DNA from: Dalbergia cochinchinensis
Lineage: Eukaryota > Streptophyta > Magnoliopsida > Fabales > Fabaceae
Direction: 5' to 3'
Length of the DNA stretch: 64,000 nucleotides
Assembly: GCA_031216125.1 (NCBI GenBank)
Contig: CM062377.1
Coordinates: forward strand, 69,449,049 to 69,513,048
Shown one piece after another: positions 23,851 to 35,743 of this stretch; position 1 is the first letter of the stretch, and every line of letters starts with the position of its first letter. A program made the position numbers and the translations under genes. Under the pieces are notes generated by a model. It was not told where the DNA came from. It ran no database searches and worked only from the letters and a program-made list of their open reading frames with translations.

Positions 23851-24875
23851 CTAGAATAGAAAAAAAAAAGAAGTTAGATAAAAAAAACTTGTTGAACTCC
23901 TAGATGTCGGCATCATTGGCGGCGTCGGCGGCGGCATCATCATCATCATCATCATCATCTGAATCACTGTCTTCATCCACACCATCCGACTACGAGTGGC
24001 CCTCAAAGATGAAAGGGGGTGGAATGTGGGGGAATAAGATCCGGGAGCATCTTGCCGAAGACAAAAGATCCTGAAATATGCATGTACTGAAAAAAGGTCA
24101 CTACATCTGCAGTGATCTTTTGTTGTATCTCCCGGAATTGAGCCTTCTCCTTCTTTGCTTTCTCCTGTTGCTGCCACTCCAAGGAGAGCTTAAGCTCTCA
24201 GATCTCTCTCAGCTCCTACTCCACCGTTGTTCACCCTTCCTGCTACTCCTGAAGCTACTGAAGGAGATGCGCCTGGTGCTAGATCAAATATGCCTGCTAT
24301 TGTAGCTCTTGATTAAGGGCATGCACATGCTCTCTCAGGGCATCATCCCCAATAGTTACTTGTGTATTTAATAATGTCAACTTTCCCAATAGTTAATGGA
24401 AGAAGGTTTCCTTCAACTCAAGTTTAGAAACTAATTTTTTAGCTTGGTAAAAATCTTTTAGAATTGCATTGGGGTTCAGATTTAGCTCACTTATCAGTGC
24501 AACCAACTGAGAACTTTGGCTTTGGTTCCCTTATGACTTAATGTTCAACATCCGAACTGCTAATGACAACTCAGAGTGCACATAATCCTCTCATAAAAGT
24601 TGATTGGTAGCCTCTATGAGACTATAAAACATAGCGGCATCTTGGTTGGGCTCCTCAACTGAAAGCTACGAATAACGAGCTGCAAATTCAAGACTAGCAG
24701 CATCAAAAGCCATCTCTTGATGTCTAACCATGTTATCTTCCCACAGCACATTACCCATGTTGTGTTGACTTGCATTGATTCCATTAAAACTACTTCCAAT
24801 ATGAAACATTCCCACTTGATTCCATGCATTAACGACCTCCCCATCCTTAGTCCAAATCCAATAGTCAAGCATGAA
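23850..24875 (-). pseudogene. Decayed CACTA transposase fragment
   Basis: Read on the minus strand from about 24872, a frame gives DYWIWTKDGEVVNAWNQ, then FHIGSS, QDAAMFYSLIEA and, after one frameshift and two stops, NAILKDFYQAKKLVSKL. The last motif is the conserved (Y/F)YxAKKL segment near the N-terminus of TNP2-type transposases; DYWIWTKDGE is its usual upstream neighbour. Further on come a Gln/Lys-rich coiled-coil-like stretch and an acidic run encoded by a TCA/GAT microsatellite (23937-23961). The catalytic part of TNP2 is absent, so the copy is internally deleted and broken. Confidence 0.7.
23935..23961. repeat. (ATC)n microsatellite
   Basis: Eight CAT/ATC units in the CACTA fragment, encoding an Asp run on the minus strand. 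Confidence 0.95.
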
Positions 24876-25104
24876 TCCCCACTTTTACAAATAAACTGTT
24901 ATCGTATTATCATCTAAATACTACCTACATTTGCACTGATTATATGGACACCTAACTTTTGCCTTATTAATGAATTATTGTGTTTGACATACTACCCTCA
25001 TGAACTCTTCAACACACTATAAAACTCTGGTTTAATCCTCCTTCTATTAGGATGTAATCTATCGTACATCCATGATCGCTTGAAGGCAGCATTGTATTTG
25101 TGAT

Positions 25105-26173
25105 AAACCTAAGACCCTATAATTTTTTAAAGATGTCAAATTATTACTTTCAAATACAAATTCAATTGCTATTAAAATTTGTAGTGCAACTACTTTTAAT
25201 CTTATTTACTTAACAAAAATTTTGATAAAACTTTGATAGCATCTTAGCTTAAATTAAGAGCTTCTGTCTTCTTATATTTCAGACCAACTATAAACAAAGA
25301 AATTTACAGAGTGATCTTGTTTGAGACATGAAATTTTTTTATTTTTTAAATATAAAGGAGGCTTCTATTTTAAAGTCAAAGTATACAACTAAAGTGCTTC
25401 AGAAATGGATTATTCAAGATGTAATGAAGACACTACCAAAGACTGTGAAGTTAGCAATGATGACTTTGAAAGGACTACACTATCTAAGAATCACGTACAT
25501 TTGTTTAAGGTGCATCGCAACATTCAAGAAACATACATGATTCTTAGGTGCCGTAGGCTTTTCAGTGTCATCATTGCCAACTTCATAATATTGGGTAGTA
25601 TTTTCGTTATATCTTGAATAATCCATTTTTAAAGTACTCTAAATTACACTCTGACTTTAAAATAGGAGTCTCCCTTATATTTAAAAAATAATAAATATTC
25701 ATGTCTCAAACAATAATGTTTTGTAAATTTCTTCCAGCCATATATTTCAGTGCAACCATAGCTATATAATTTTTTAACGGCGGACTCAAATTATTTCTTT
25801 CAAACACATTGAATTGTTTTCTTTATTCTTTTCAATGCAGTTACTTTTAATCCTTTTTTTAAATCTTATTTCCTTAGCGAAAATTCTAATAAAATTTTGA
25901 CTGTATCTCACCTTAAATTAAGAGCTTTCATCATCAGCAATTTCTTTTAATTGGTCTCTAAAGCATATTCAACCGGTCTTTAAGTTTTTTTAATACAACT
26001 ACTTTTAATCTTTTATCCCTTAAAAAAAATTTAATAAAATTTCGATGGTATCTCTCCTTAAATTAAGAGCTTCCATAATCAGATACTTCATTTAGTTGGT
26101 CTTTAAATTTTTTTAATATGGTTATTTTAAATCTTTTATCCCTAAAAAATTTTAACAAAATTTTGACAGTATC
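25105..26173. repeat. Diverged tandem repeats of the CACTA interior
   Basis: Units sharing CTACTTTTAATCTT, a TAAnAAAATTTTGA core, TATCTCnCCTTAAATTAAGAGCTT and ATATTTCAG-like ends start near 25185, 25835, 25990 and 26110. The last unit is split by the solo LTR at 26174 and finishes at 29725-29790. A longer version of unit 1 (25108-25292) and unit 2 (25757-25945) also share the upstream TATAATTTTTTAA...CAAATTATT stretch. Confidence 0.7.
25297..25733. repeat. Long foldback hairpin (arms about 205 bp)
   Basis: 25297-25505 and the reverse complement of 25527-25733 align end to end without large gaps, roughly three-quarters identical by eye. Shared blocks are AAGAAATTTACA, TTGTTTGAGACATGAA, TATTTTAAAGTC, AATGGATTATTCAAGAT, TATGAAGTTxGCAATGATGAC and CTAAGAATCA. 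The loop is about 20 nt (GGTGCATCGCAACATT). It lies between two diverged direct repeats. Confidence 0.85.
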
Positions 26174-28209
26174 TGTAACATCCTTAAATTCATAAATAAC
26201 ATAAATATCGATTAATGCTAATTAGAAATTAGATAAAATATAGCAAAAACCAAGAGAATCTGACTAGCTTTTATGAAACATAACAAATATTATTAGAATA
26301 TTCTTGTGTTTCTAGAGAAAATGCAAAGAATTACCAAAAATGCCATCATTTAACAGAAATAATCTAAAATACCCTTTGCTATGTAAAGGAAATTACCAAA
26401 CTACCCTTGCTTTATTAGTAAATGACAAAGATACTTTACTCAGAATAGAATTACAAGAATACCATTGTCATTGTATAATTACAAAAGTATCCTTGTCTTA
26501 GTTAAAGAAATTACTACAATGACAATTACAACAATGCCATTGCACAAATCCCTAGATTTGTCTTTAGGCAAGAATGAATCTAAGCCATTGGATTAAGATG
26601 ACAATACAATAATTCAACCACATACATCATACACATTCTTAATCACATACATGCACAAAGATAATCTCATGCTAAAAATTAAAAACACTTATTAAAGCAT
26701 AAGAACACATGATATAAATCTATGATGCATACATTAAAGGTTGAAAATTTCCACTAACATTTTTGCATAAATCAAGCAACATGATTTCATAAAACTAGCC
26801 TAACATGAAACGAAATAACATGGAGTGTTTTCATCCAAAGTTTGGCCAACATGTTTCCATAAATCATGCTCGAAGAATTAATTCTCTAAATGTTTCTGTC
26901 TTGATCCTTCCACTATAAATACTCTTCAAACTCTTTTTCCATTCCTTACATTTCCAAAACACAAAGAGGCCTCTTACATGCTTTGGTAAGAGATACATTC
27001 TCTAGCTCTTGTAAAATACATACACTTTTACTAGTTTCCATGCCTTAGAAACTCCCTAAGTGCTCTTTCTTTCTTATATTTTTCTCTACCATTCTTCTTA
27101 TGTTCTCCTCTTCAAAGATGTCTCTTAACCCTCTAAACCTTATTTTAAACACTTAAATTCTAAACTCAAACCTTCACTAGCTCTCATAAGAGTTACAATC
27201 TTTAACTCCGTGAGAAATATTTTCTTAAACACTCAAGTTCTAGAGCCAAGATTCAAGGAGGGTCATCTACTCCAAGGACTCTTGCTTAAGCTCAAGAAAG
27301 AAGAGAAAGACTATTTTTAGACCCTACATAAGAGGTAGGAGTTTCTTCTTTATTTGTTCAAGCATTATTGGCTTCTAACCATGGATAGAATGCCTCAACC
27401 TTGAGTTATTGTCAAAAGTTTTGAATGATTATTTGTAAAATATATTTTTAGATAGCACAATATATTCCATTATGTTCCTAGCACTTCAATGATGCTATCA
27501 TACTCAAATATAACATAAAATGATACTATGTGAAACTTGTTTTTTAATAAAAATTACTAAAGACATAAAAATGGTAGGTGCTGGAATTTCTGGTTGATTC
27601 TGGCAGCAGGCACTTCGAAATGTAATGATCATAAAATATGAAGTATCCCGAAATAAAAATATTTTTATCATAAACTAGACTCATTATAGAAGACTCTCCA
27701 AAAGAATCACCCAAAACGGAGTTCTCTAGCTCAAGATATAAATTTTCAAAGCTAAGCCAAAACCTAAACTCTACATATGACCTTGCGTAGTAAAATAAGT
27801 GTAGCTCACTATATAAAAATCCAAATGGACTGATTTCAACTCCTTAGGAAAGCTAACACATAGAGAAACACATCTATGTATGTTATACATAATGCTTTGC
27901 ACCACGTAAATATAGGATGAGAAATAAATTTTCAGGACACTGTGTCAGTGAGAGTGTAGTTTGAACGTGCCTGCTAAGGAAAGACTTGGTATTTAAGCAT
28001 GTCCATTGTGACTCCACCTCTCTTCCTAGGAACCTCTCCTGTGCACAGTATTACAGTTGAAGGAATCTAAAACTACCTTTTCTAGGCTGAGATAACAAGT
28101 ATATAGAGAGCTACAAACTTTTTCTTCTAAAAATGTTAGAAACCTAAATAAAAGATTCAAGTCTTGCAAGAAAACTTAAATATTTAAGTAGTAATAATTG
28201 TCGCAGAGG

Positions 28210-28264
<55 letters not shown>

Positions 28265-29724
28265 TCATAGGGAGCTTTAACATATCTAAAGAACATTTAA
28301 TAATATTTTAAAGTGCATTAATGTATTACTAAAAATTAAGTGTACAAAGAAGACTAAGAGAATCTATATGAGATCTTATATAAGTCTATCCACTAAATAC
28401 ACGCTTAACATGAATACTATTTTTATTTACCATGAGACTTAGTATGAAATGTCTACTACTTGATATAAGATTGTGTATGAAATGTTTCTATGATATCCAA
28501 GCTGATATATAGTATTATGAATATATATTGATGAGTTATGAAATGATAAGAATGGATGATTGATTGTACCATGATCTATTTATGATTGCATGATTATTAT
28601 TCTTACTCAATGAGAATAAAGTAAAGCCTGAAAAAGTAGCAATGATAGTCCTGAAAAGTGGACTTGAGCTAAGCTCACGGCTTAACCCCTAAAACCGTTG
28701 AGATCACTGCAAATCGGAAAGAAAACCAAAAGGTTGTCAGGCGACGGCCACAGATGAGCTCATTACCCTTTTAGGGTGGTCTAAGGCATTGATGTATTTA
28801 TCCCGTGAGTAATTATGAGACATGTCAATAAAAGAGAATAAAGTGTCATGCATGAATACTACTAGTAGAAATGCTTGTATGATTACAAAAAAAGAGAGAT
28901 GCATGAAATCATTAAGTAATGTGTTGACTTGTAATTGATGAGTTAAGTTAGATATGTATGACTCGCCAATAAGAATAGTTTAAAAGTAACTCTACCCTCG
29001 CTAATCACGCTTAAGTAAAATCTTGATAAATGAACCTTTACTCTGGTCCATCACTTTGTAAATAAACCCGAGGTGGTCGAGTGACAACGATGACACGATC
29101 GATACCAAGTTGAAATTCCCATCGAGAAATCCAAAGATTTCTCACTCCTATGTATGTTCCGTTGTCACCACCGACATCGATGGATCCCAACTATTCGAGA
29201 AGTGGGGAAGTCTCGCTTCCCTAAGTCAAGATGCACTGAGTCCGGGAGCCAGTGGAGAATGACCACTACTAGCCTAGCCTCATATTAGACATCCGATAGG
29301 CTAAGAACCACCGCCACCACCTCTATAGTTATCTATGCTAGAAATTTTCACTTCTCCATCGCTGCTATTCGTGATGTCAGACTTTCTTCTATGTACTATT
29401 TATTAGAAGTACAAAAGGCCAAGATCAGTATTTACCCATGTAGGTGCTATCAGAAACTCATGTTGGTACAATGTATAATTATTCCATGTTATGTTAAGTA
29501 TTCTAAATTTCTACAATGATATTGCTCACAAGAAACTTCAATTTTAGAAATTATATTATATCGGAACTATGGCGCACATACCATTCACATTACAGGCTTA
29601 GTTTTTAAAAGTAGATTCGTATAAAAAAAAATTACCCTTATCTTCTTATCATTAATTTAAAAATAAAATTGATTAAAGAATATAGGTAACAGCTAATAGA
29701 GTCCGGGTCTATTAGGGTGTTACA
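26174..29724 (+). mobile_element. Solo LTR (3.55 kb) inside the CACTA element
   Basis: Starts TGTAACATCC and ends GGGTGTTACA (inverted TGTAACA/TGTTACA ends). It is flanked by the 5 bp duplication GTATC (26169-26173 and 29725-29729). Removing it restores the interrupted repeat unit GTATCTCnCCTTAAATTA seen in neighbouring copies. It has a TATA box at 26914-26920 (TATAAAT) and no gag or pol coding. An unusually long LTR; orientation was taken from the TATA box. Confidence 0.88.
28208..28261. repeat. (TA)n microsatellite
   Basis: About 26 TA units inside the 3.55 kb solo LTR. Confidence 0.97.
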
Positions 29725-29789
29725 GTATCTCCCCTTAAATTAGGAGCTTCCGTTATCGGATATTTCAGTCAATTCAACAATTATAGATA

Positions 29790-31260
29790 TTATTATAAAG
29801 ATCAACAACAGAATAGATATAGTGAAACATTTGCATTTTAATAATTACATACAGTTCACATAATCCTAAAATCCGTTCTATTATGCATCCCCTTATAACT
29901 CCATAACATCATCCTGCAATCTCCGTAAACACAAAGAATCTCACAGCAAACAATGCAAACAAATCAAGGAAGGACCTCTACGCCTTTTCCCCTAGTCATG
30001 CAATCCCCATTTCCTACAGGTCTATCCTAGAAAACATAAGTCTCTACCCTACGTACATATTAACCCATATAAATAACAAGGATTTAGTTACTAACCTCTG
30101 CAGGAGTGGAAATAAAAAAAATGTGCAAGCTATCCGCATCCAACCAAATTCAATCCTGAAAATATAATATAAAAAATTTAAATCTACACACAATTATATA
30201 CATAGAAAACATAAAATGAGATAAGATAATTAAAATGGAAAACAAATCTCAGTCAATAATCGCTGCCACCCTCAAACAATACACCTACATTAAGAAAAAA
30301 ACAACAATAATTACTCTCCAATTCAATAAAACACCTATAAACGAATGGAAAAACCAAGCCAAATCAAAAAATCTAAACCGATTAAAGTACTCACGAAAGA
30401 TCCTATATCACAATAGTGGTCTCCGTTTCTCGAACAAAGCTCTGATGGCAGCGCACAATTAGAAAAGAGATCACAGTAGTGAGGGGGAGAGAGAGAGCAT
30501 TAGGAGAGAGAGTGTGGCAAACAAAATGGGGAAGAAGAAGGTGATTTGGTCAAGATATCCGCGGTTTACTAACGATTGTATCGACGAGTACGTGAATAAG
30601 TGAAACAGTGTGTTTCATGTTTTCATAATTACCGACGGGTGTACCGACGAGTACGCGAATAAGTGAAACAGTGTGTTTCATATTTTCATAGTTACCGATG
30701 AGTGTGTGGAACACCAAAGGTTGAGTGGCAACATATCAAAATTCAAATACCCGTCAGTAACTAGTAAAAATTGAAAAAGTTAGAATAAAATTAATACCCA
30801 TCAATAAACCCATCAATAGTATTTAATAAGAATTAATTGCGTAATCAAATAAAATGCCCGTCAGTTAGGTAGTCGATAATTTAATAAAAAAAATTAATTA
30901 AATCAATACAAGTTGATATACTCATCGGTTGTATTTAATAAAAATTAATTACAAAATCAAATTAAATACCCATCGGTTAGGCAGTCGGTAATTAAATAAA
31001 ATAAATAAATAACAACCCGTCGATAATATAATTATAAAATAAAAAATATAAATTAAATAAGCTACTAGTCGATATACCCTTTGATAACGGTTAATAAAAA
31101 TAAAACTAAAAACAAAATACTGTACCAGCTAGTAAACCCATTGGAAATAATGTGTGTCATGTGGTGGGATTTAGCACCATCGTTTACCGACAGAGAAACA
31201 AACAAGTATTTATGTAACTTTATTTTAATTAGAAAGATACAATAAGCTGTTGGAAATACC
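29790..31260. repeat. CACTA right interior and subterminal repeats
   Basis: 29.8-30.5 kb is unremarkable CACTA interior. From 30550, motifs such as TACCGACGGGTGTACCGACGAG and CCGTCAGTAACTAG recur. 30577-30630 and 30641-30690 form a near-perfect direct repeat around GACGAGTACGYGAATAAGTGAAACAGTGTGTTTCAT. Many units read CCCATCAATAAACCCATC or CCGTCAGTTAGG in the 30760-31060 stretch. Confidence 0.65.
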
Positions 31261-31301
31261 ATTGGTAACATCCATCGATATCCCTCGGATTTCTAGTAGT
31301 C

Positions 31302-32937
31302 CAAGCTTGCGTTTTTGCTCCCAAAAATTGAAAACCCTTCCTCCCCAACACATCCCTCTCTTCTCTACTCAATCCTACCTCATTCCTTCTCTTTCCAAGA
31401 TCAAAGGTAAAAGATTTATGGGTTTTTGTTGTTTTTCTCTTCCCCACCTTGTAACATAGAGTATGGGCTTTATTGTTTCTCTCATATTGTTAAGAGGGAG
31501 TGCTTCCCCAATGTTGTGTTTGAGCAATCTAGAGCTTGTTAAAGTCTAATCTTGAGTTTTGTGGCTTTAATGGCATATATTGGTGTCATTTCCACTCCCC
31601 AAAATGTAGTGAGTGCTGATGCCACTCATTCCTCTCCTCTAGGTGAGTGGGTTCATATCCTATGATCCTTATGTTAATCATTAGAGTTATTTTCCTTAAA
31701 TAAAGGCATGTTTACATGATTTTAGAGAATATTAGATATTACATATGGTTTTACATATTTTATCAAAATAATTGTTTTCAACAAGAGTATGAAATACTTG
31801 TTTTAATGCAAACTCATGGGATCATTATTGCTAAATGATTGTATTCAAGCGCTAGAGTATGATTATTTCTAGATTGGAGATTTTATGGATTACCATCATG
31901 ATTTCAAGAGTAAAACAATTATATATTATACAGTTTTATGCCCAGAGAAATGCTAGAGCAGAGTTTAGCAAAAAATAACATGTTTTATGAAATTGGGACT
32001 AGATGGAAGCTATAGAGAAATGGATAGTAGGTTAACGAACAGTGACTTAACGGCTAAACCCCGATCATTAACCTTGATACCAAGTTGTCCCCAAGAGAAC
32101 AATCTCATAAACCACAGAATAGAACCTAGTTAGGTGTCGAATTTAGATCCTAGAGTGATCATGGAGCAGAGAACTCGTTATGTCATGGCTGACATGAATA
32201 ACTAGAGAATATATATACGTATATTTTTATATTGTTATGAAATTCATCATCAGATATCCCTGTTTCTCTAATTGAGTACTCGTATTTATGTTTTACTAGA
32301 GATTTTCAATTTTATTGCCAGTATGTTATAAATATGAATATGATTTTAGAGTTATTACATTAACCAGTTTTGATGACTATCTATATAATTATTTATCTTT
32401 GTTGTTGTCCCATGAGAGTACAATAGTTGCTGCAAGTTCCTCTCTTCCAATTCCCCGCAATATAGATATTTCAGTTGATGAACTTCACTTTGGAGTGAAG
32501 TATTCTTTTGCATTTTGTATAGCAGAGTGCTCCAGTGTACATGACGGGTAAGGTCCTAGACTGTAGAGATAGATTTGCATTGATTTTTCATGATTATTTT
32601 GTATTTATATGACGATAGTTTTCATGGATATTTTATATAGAGAGAGCAACTCACGTATTTTGAATCACAGAGACACATTTAGAGCTTGAAAATAAAATTG
32701 TGATAATTAATCTTTCTAAAAGGCAGAGAACTATTCTAGAGTTTAGTTATGATATGTTATTGATGATGATTATGTTTTCAAAAAGCCAAGAATTTATTAG
32801 AGATGAAAGGATGTTTTATAAATGGATTTGTTATTAAATTATGCATATAAAGAGACTGAGAGGTCATGGGGCTTATGTGAGGATGAGATTCCTCACGTGT
32901 CAATCACATTCCCAAATCGGGTCGTGATATACTCTTG
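31302..32937 (+). mobile_element. Gypsy LTR copy 2, right part
   Basis: Resumes after the CACTA right end with a C/T-rich block and CAAGATCAAAGGTAA, collinear with copy 1 at 12030-12110. It holds a block at 32015-32210 (TTAACGGCTAAA, ACCTAGTTAGGTGT, GCAGAGAACTCGTTATGTC) repeated at 33730-33910. It ends GAGATTCCTCACGTGTCAATCACATTCCCAAATCGGGTCGTGATA, the same end as the next unit. Confidence 0.65.
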
Positions 32938-34735
32938 ACTCCAAATGGCCGGTGGGTTCAAATTTATGACTTTATTTTCAATCATTATAAGTTTGTTTTG
33001 TGCATTTTGATTATGTTGAACATGAATTTAGAGATGATTATATGTATATAATATGATTTTACATGTTATGACAAGTTAGCAAAGACTATGATTTTCACTA
33101 TTGCATAAAAAATGTTATTTAAGAAAACCATGGGACCATGATTTGGATTGATGCATGTTATGAAAATGGTTTATATGCTCATAAAATGATTATTAGAAGA
33201 ATATATCATCTAACAAATTGTTATTTATCAAAGATGCTTTGAGAGTTTATGATATCACTATATTTCCAAACTTAAGATTTCAAAATATGTATTCAGAGTA
33301 TCAGTTAAGAAATAGTGGCAAGAATGTTTAACAGAGTATGACTTAGTTTCATAAATAGAAATATTACTATGATTTTAGAGATTTCAAGATTTTGAAACAT
33401 GATATTTGAAGTATGATATTAGAGTTACCAAGTTTATAAAAAGATACTAGTTTGAAAAGAAAACTTAGAGTTTCTATTTTCATGATACTCAGAAATATGA
33501 AATTTAGTATGATTCTTAGTAACTGCTAGATACATATTCTATGGACTCTTGAAATCACAGTGCCTACCAGTGGTGATCCCTTGGGCATGATTTTATAGCC
33601 ACAGTTATGTTAAAGTCAAATTATTAGAGTTGTATGAATCCAAAGTTTCAAAGTTTTCAGAGCTTTAAGAGATTTGAAGTGTTTTCAGAATATTTGAATT
33701 AAGTACAAACTAGTTTAGACGATAGCTATAAAGGAACAGACAGTGAGTTAACGGCTAAAAGCGATCGTTAACTTTGGTATCAAGTTGTCCTTAGGGACAA
33801 TATCACAAAGCAGAGATAGAACCTAGTTAGGTGTTCGATTTAGATCCTTGAGGGATCACAGAGCAGAGAATTTGTTATGTCGTGGTTGACATGCATAACT
33901 AAAGATCAAAGAAATTCAGGGATATTACTATTATTGCTATGTATATATATGTATATATAACCAAAGATTGTTGTTTCTCTAGGAATTACCGCACCACTAG
34001 TTAAAATGATTTCACGATAAATTGAAGATTTAGAGATACTTGTTTATGAATTTATGGAATGAAAAATATTTTTTTTAGCTAGATATATATATATGTAAAT
34101 ATAAAATATTTTCCTAGTTGCATGTACATATTATGTATGGTTGTTGTTATCCCATGTGGGTGATTTGTAAAAATTCACTCACTGAGTCCGTTGACTCACT
34201 CATCTTCCTTCTTCCTCACAGTTTAGTAGACGCAGATATTCTTAGTGGTAAACCTTGTTTTGAAGTAAGACTTAGTTTAGATTTATGTTAGTATTAGAGT
34301 ACTCCATTAGATGTGTAGGTAGGAGTCGAGCCATGAATTTATTTTCATATCATGTATTTAATTTTAGAACTAAAAATATTTATGTATATAGTCATAGTTT
34401 TCAAGTATGGATTTTAGATTGTAGATTATGACTATAATTTATGTAACCAACTAGAGATGAATTTATGATTGGATTTTCAAGTGTTAAACTATTTTTTAGA
34501 GTATGATTAAGATGCTTACAAAGTTTTATATATCAAATACTTCAATTTTTATGAAATTGATTATTATATTTTTATTAGAGAAAATGGTAAAGATTTAAAA
34601 GAAAATAATGTTTTAAGTATAAAATTTTGCTAAAGTATGAATTTAGATAGACACATCACCCATCAAGCTTATATGGGGATGGAATTCCTCACGTGCTGAT
34701 CACATTCCCAAATCGAATTGTGACAGATTCATCAA
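32938..34735 (+). mobile_element. Second LTR-like unit, 5'-truncated
   Basis: Collinear with about 31700-32937 (shared GATTTTACATRTT, ATGGGAYCAT, the AACGGCTAAA block and the CACGTG...CCCAAATCG end) but without the U3-like first 700 bp. It ends AATTGTGACA at 34735 and includes TTCACTCACTGAGTCCGTTGACTCACTC (about 34175-34205), a landmark of gypsy LTR 3' regions. Either a second LTR of the same family or a segmental duplication. Confidence 0.6.
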
Positions 34736-35506
34736 TTAAGGTTTGAAATGGCCAACTTAACATCAATTTAAATCTTGAAATTTTTTCTATATCAAATAGA
34801 TAAATTAAAATATGACATTAGGTTTGTATGTTTCTCGAAGGTTTATTTGCTTGATTTCCTTTTCAACGAAGTACGAGTTTTCAAGAATTAATATATTTAT
34901 ATCAAATAACTTTCGAAATTACGAACATACTATTTTTTTGGTGTAATTACTAAGAGACTATTTAATTTGATTTTTTTTTTAACATAAAATATGATCTTTT
35001 ATGGGCTTATTTTATGTCAAATAACTTTTCAAAAACCGAATTGATATCAGATTTTAATTCTTAATGACCTATTTGTGATATCAAACAATTTTTAGGAACT
35101 AATATGTGATGTCTCATCTCAACTTTTAAGCAACTATTTGATATTTTGAAAAAAAAAAAGTCACATTAATCTTTCATAAAGCAAAATGCATATATATATA
35201 TTACATATATTTACTCGGTCATTTTTTTTTTAAATGGTAACACACGGTTAAGGATTGATTTCAGTCACTCCACCTGCGCTTTATCTAATAATCATCATCA
35301 TCAAATGTAAAATAAAATCCATCAATTGATCTCACACTTTTGGTTAAGGTTGTTCAATGTTTAATCATACGAGATGAGTGAACTGAACGCAGATGGTTGC
35401 TATTATGCTTTAGCATGACATGACGTTGTATCAGGGATATTCATGGAGTCAGCGTATTAGTCGGTATGTTCAGTTGCAATTTAACGTAATTGGTTGATTA
35501 ATTAAT
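34736..35506. other. Intergenic, AT-rich, nothing recognised
   Basis: Repetitive AAATAACTTTTnAAA and TGATATC words but no gene, domain or clear element ends. Confidence 0.5.
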
Positions 35507-35743
35507 ATCATGTTTGGATTTCCGTTTGGGAAGTGAGAATTGATTTTGACCCTAAAAATTGATTCTGCAAGTCTATTATAATGTTTGGTTTTCCATTCTC
35601 AAAATCAATTATAGTCTCTAGAATTGATTTCGAGAAAAGTAAAAATTTAATATTTTATATCAGAATCAATTTTAAAGAAAGTATCAAATATAAATTATTT
35701 TACTTTAAAATCAATTATATAAGTACCGAATCAAATACGCTCT
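35507..35743. mobile_element. MITE-like inverted-repeat element
   Basis: The left end ATCATGTTTGGATTTCCG pairs weakly with the reverse complement of the right end (AGCGTATTTGATTCGG). The interior has several AATTGATT/AATCAATT words in both orientations. A class common in legume intergenic DNA. Confidence 0.5.

Larger units (their letters stand above)
12673..31301 (-). mobile_element. CACTA (En/Spm) DNA transposon, disrupted by nested retroelements
   Basis: The left end CATTACAAGAAAT is one base from the plant CACTA terminus CACTACAAGAAAT. The right end TTTCTAGTAGTC is one base from the inverse terminus TTTCTAGTAGTG. On both sides the host LTR resumes at matching positions (compare copy 1 at 11990-12110), which independently fixes the insertion. 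Subterminal CCGACGG/CCGTCGGT-like repeats are dense near both ends (23330-23480; 30560-31200). A decayed transposase fragment lies inside on the minus strand. Removing the nested elements leaves about 4.5 kb, so this is an internally deleted, non-autonomous copy. The 3 bp target duplication is not clear. Confidence 0.8.

Noticed and set aside
24078..24305. Leu-rich plus-strand frame
   Set aside because: Antisense shadow of the Gln/Lys-rich CACTA transposase remnant.
23312..31260. Short spaced CCGACGG-type repeats as a possible CRISPR array
   Set aside because: Repeats are short, degenerate, in both orientations and irregularly spaced in plant DNA with CACTA ends; they fit transposon subterminal repeats.
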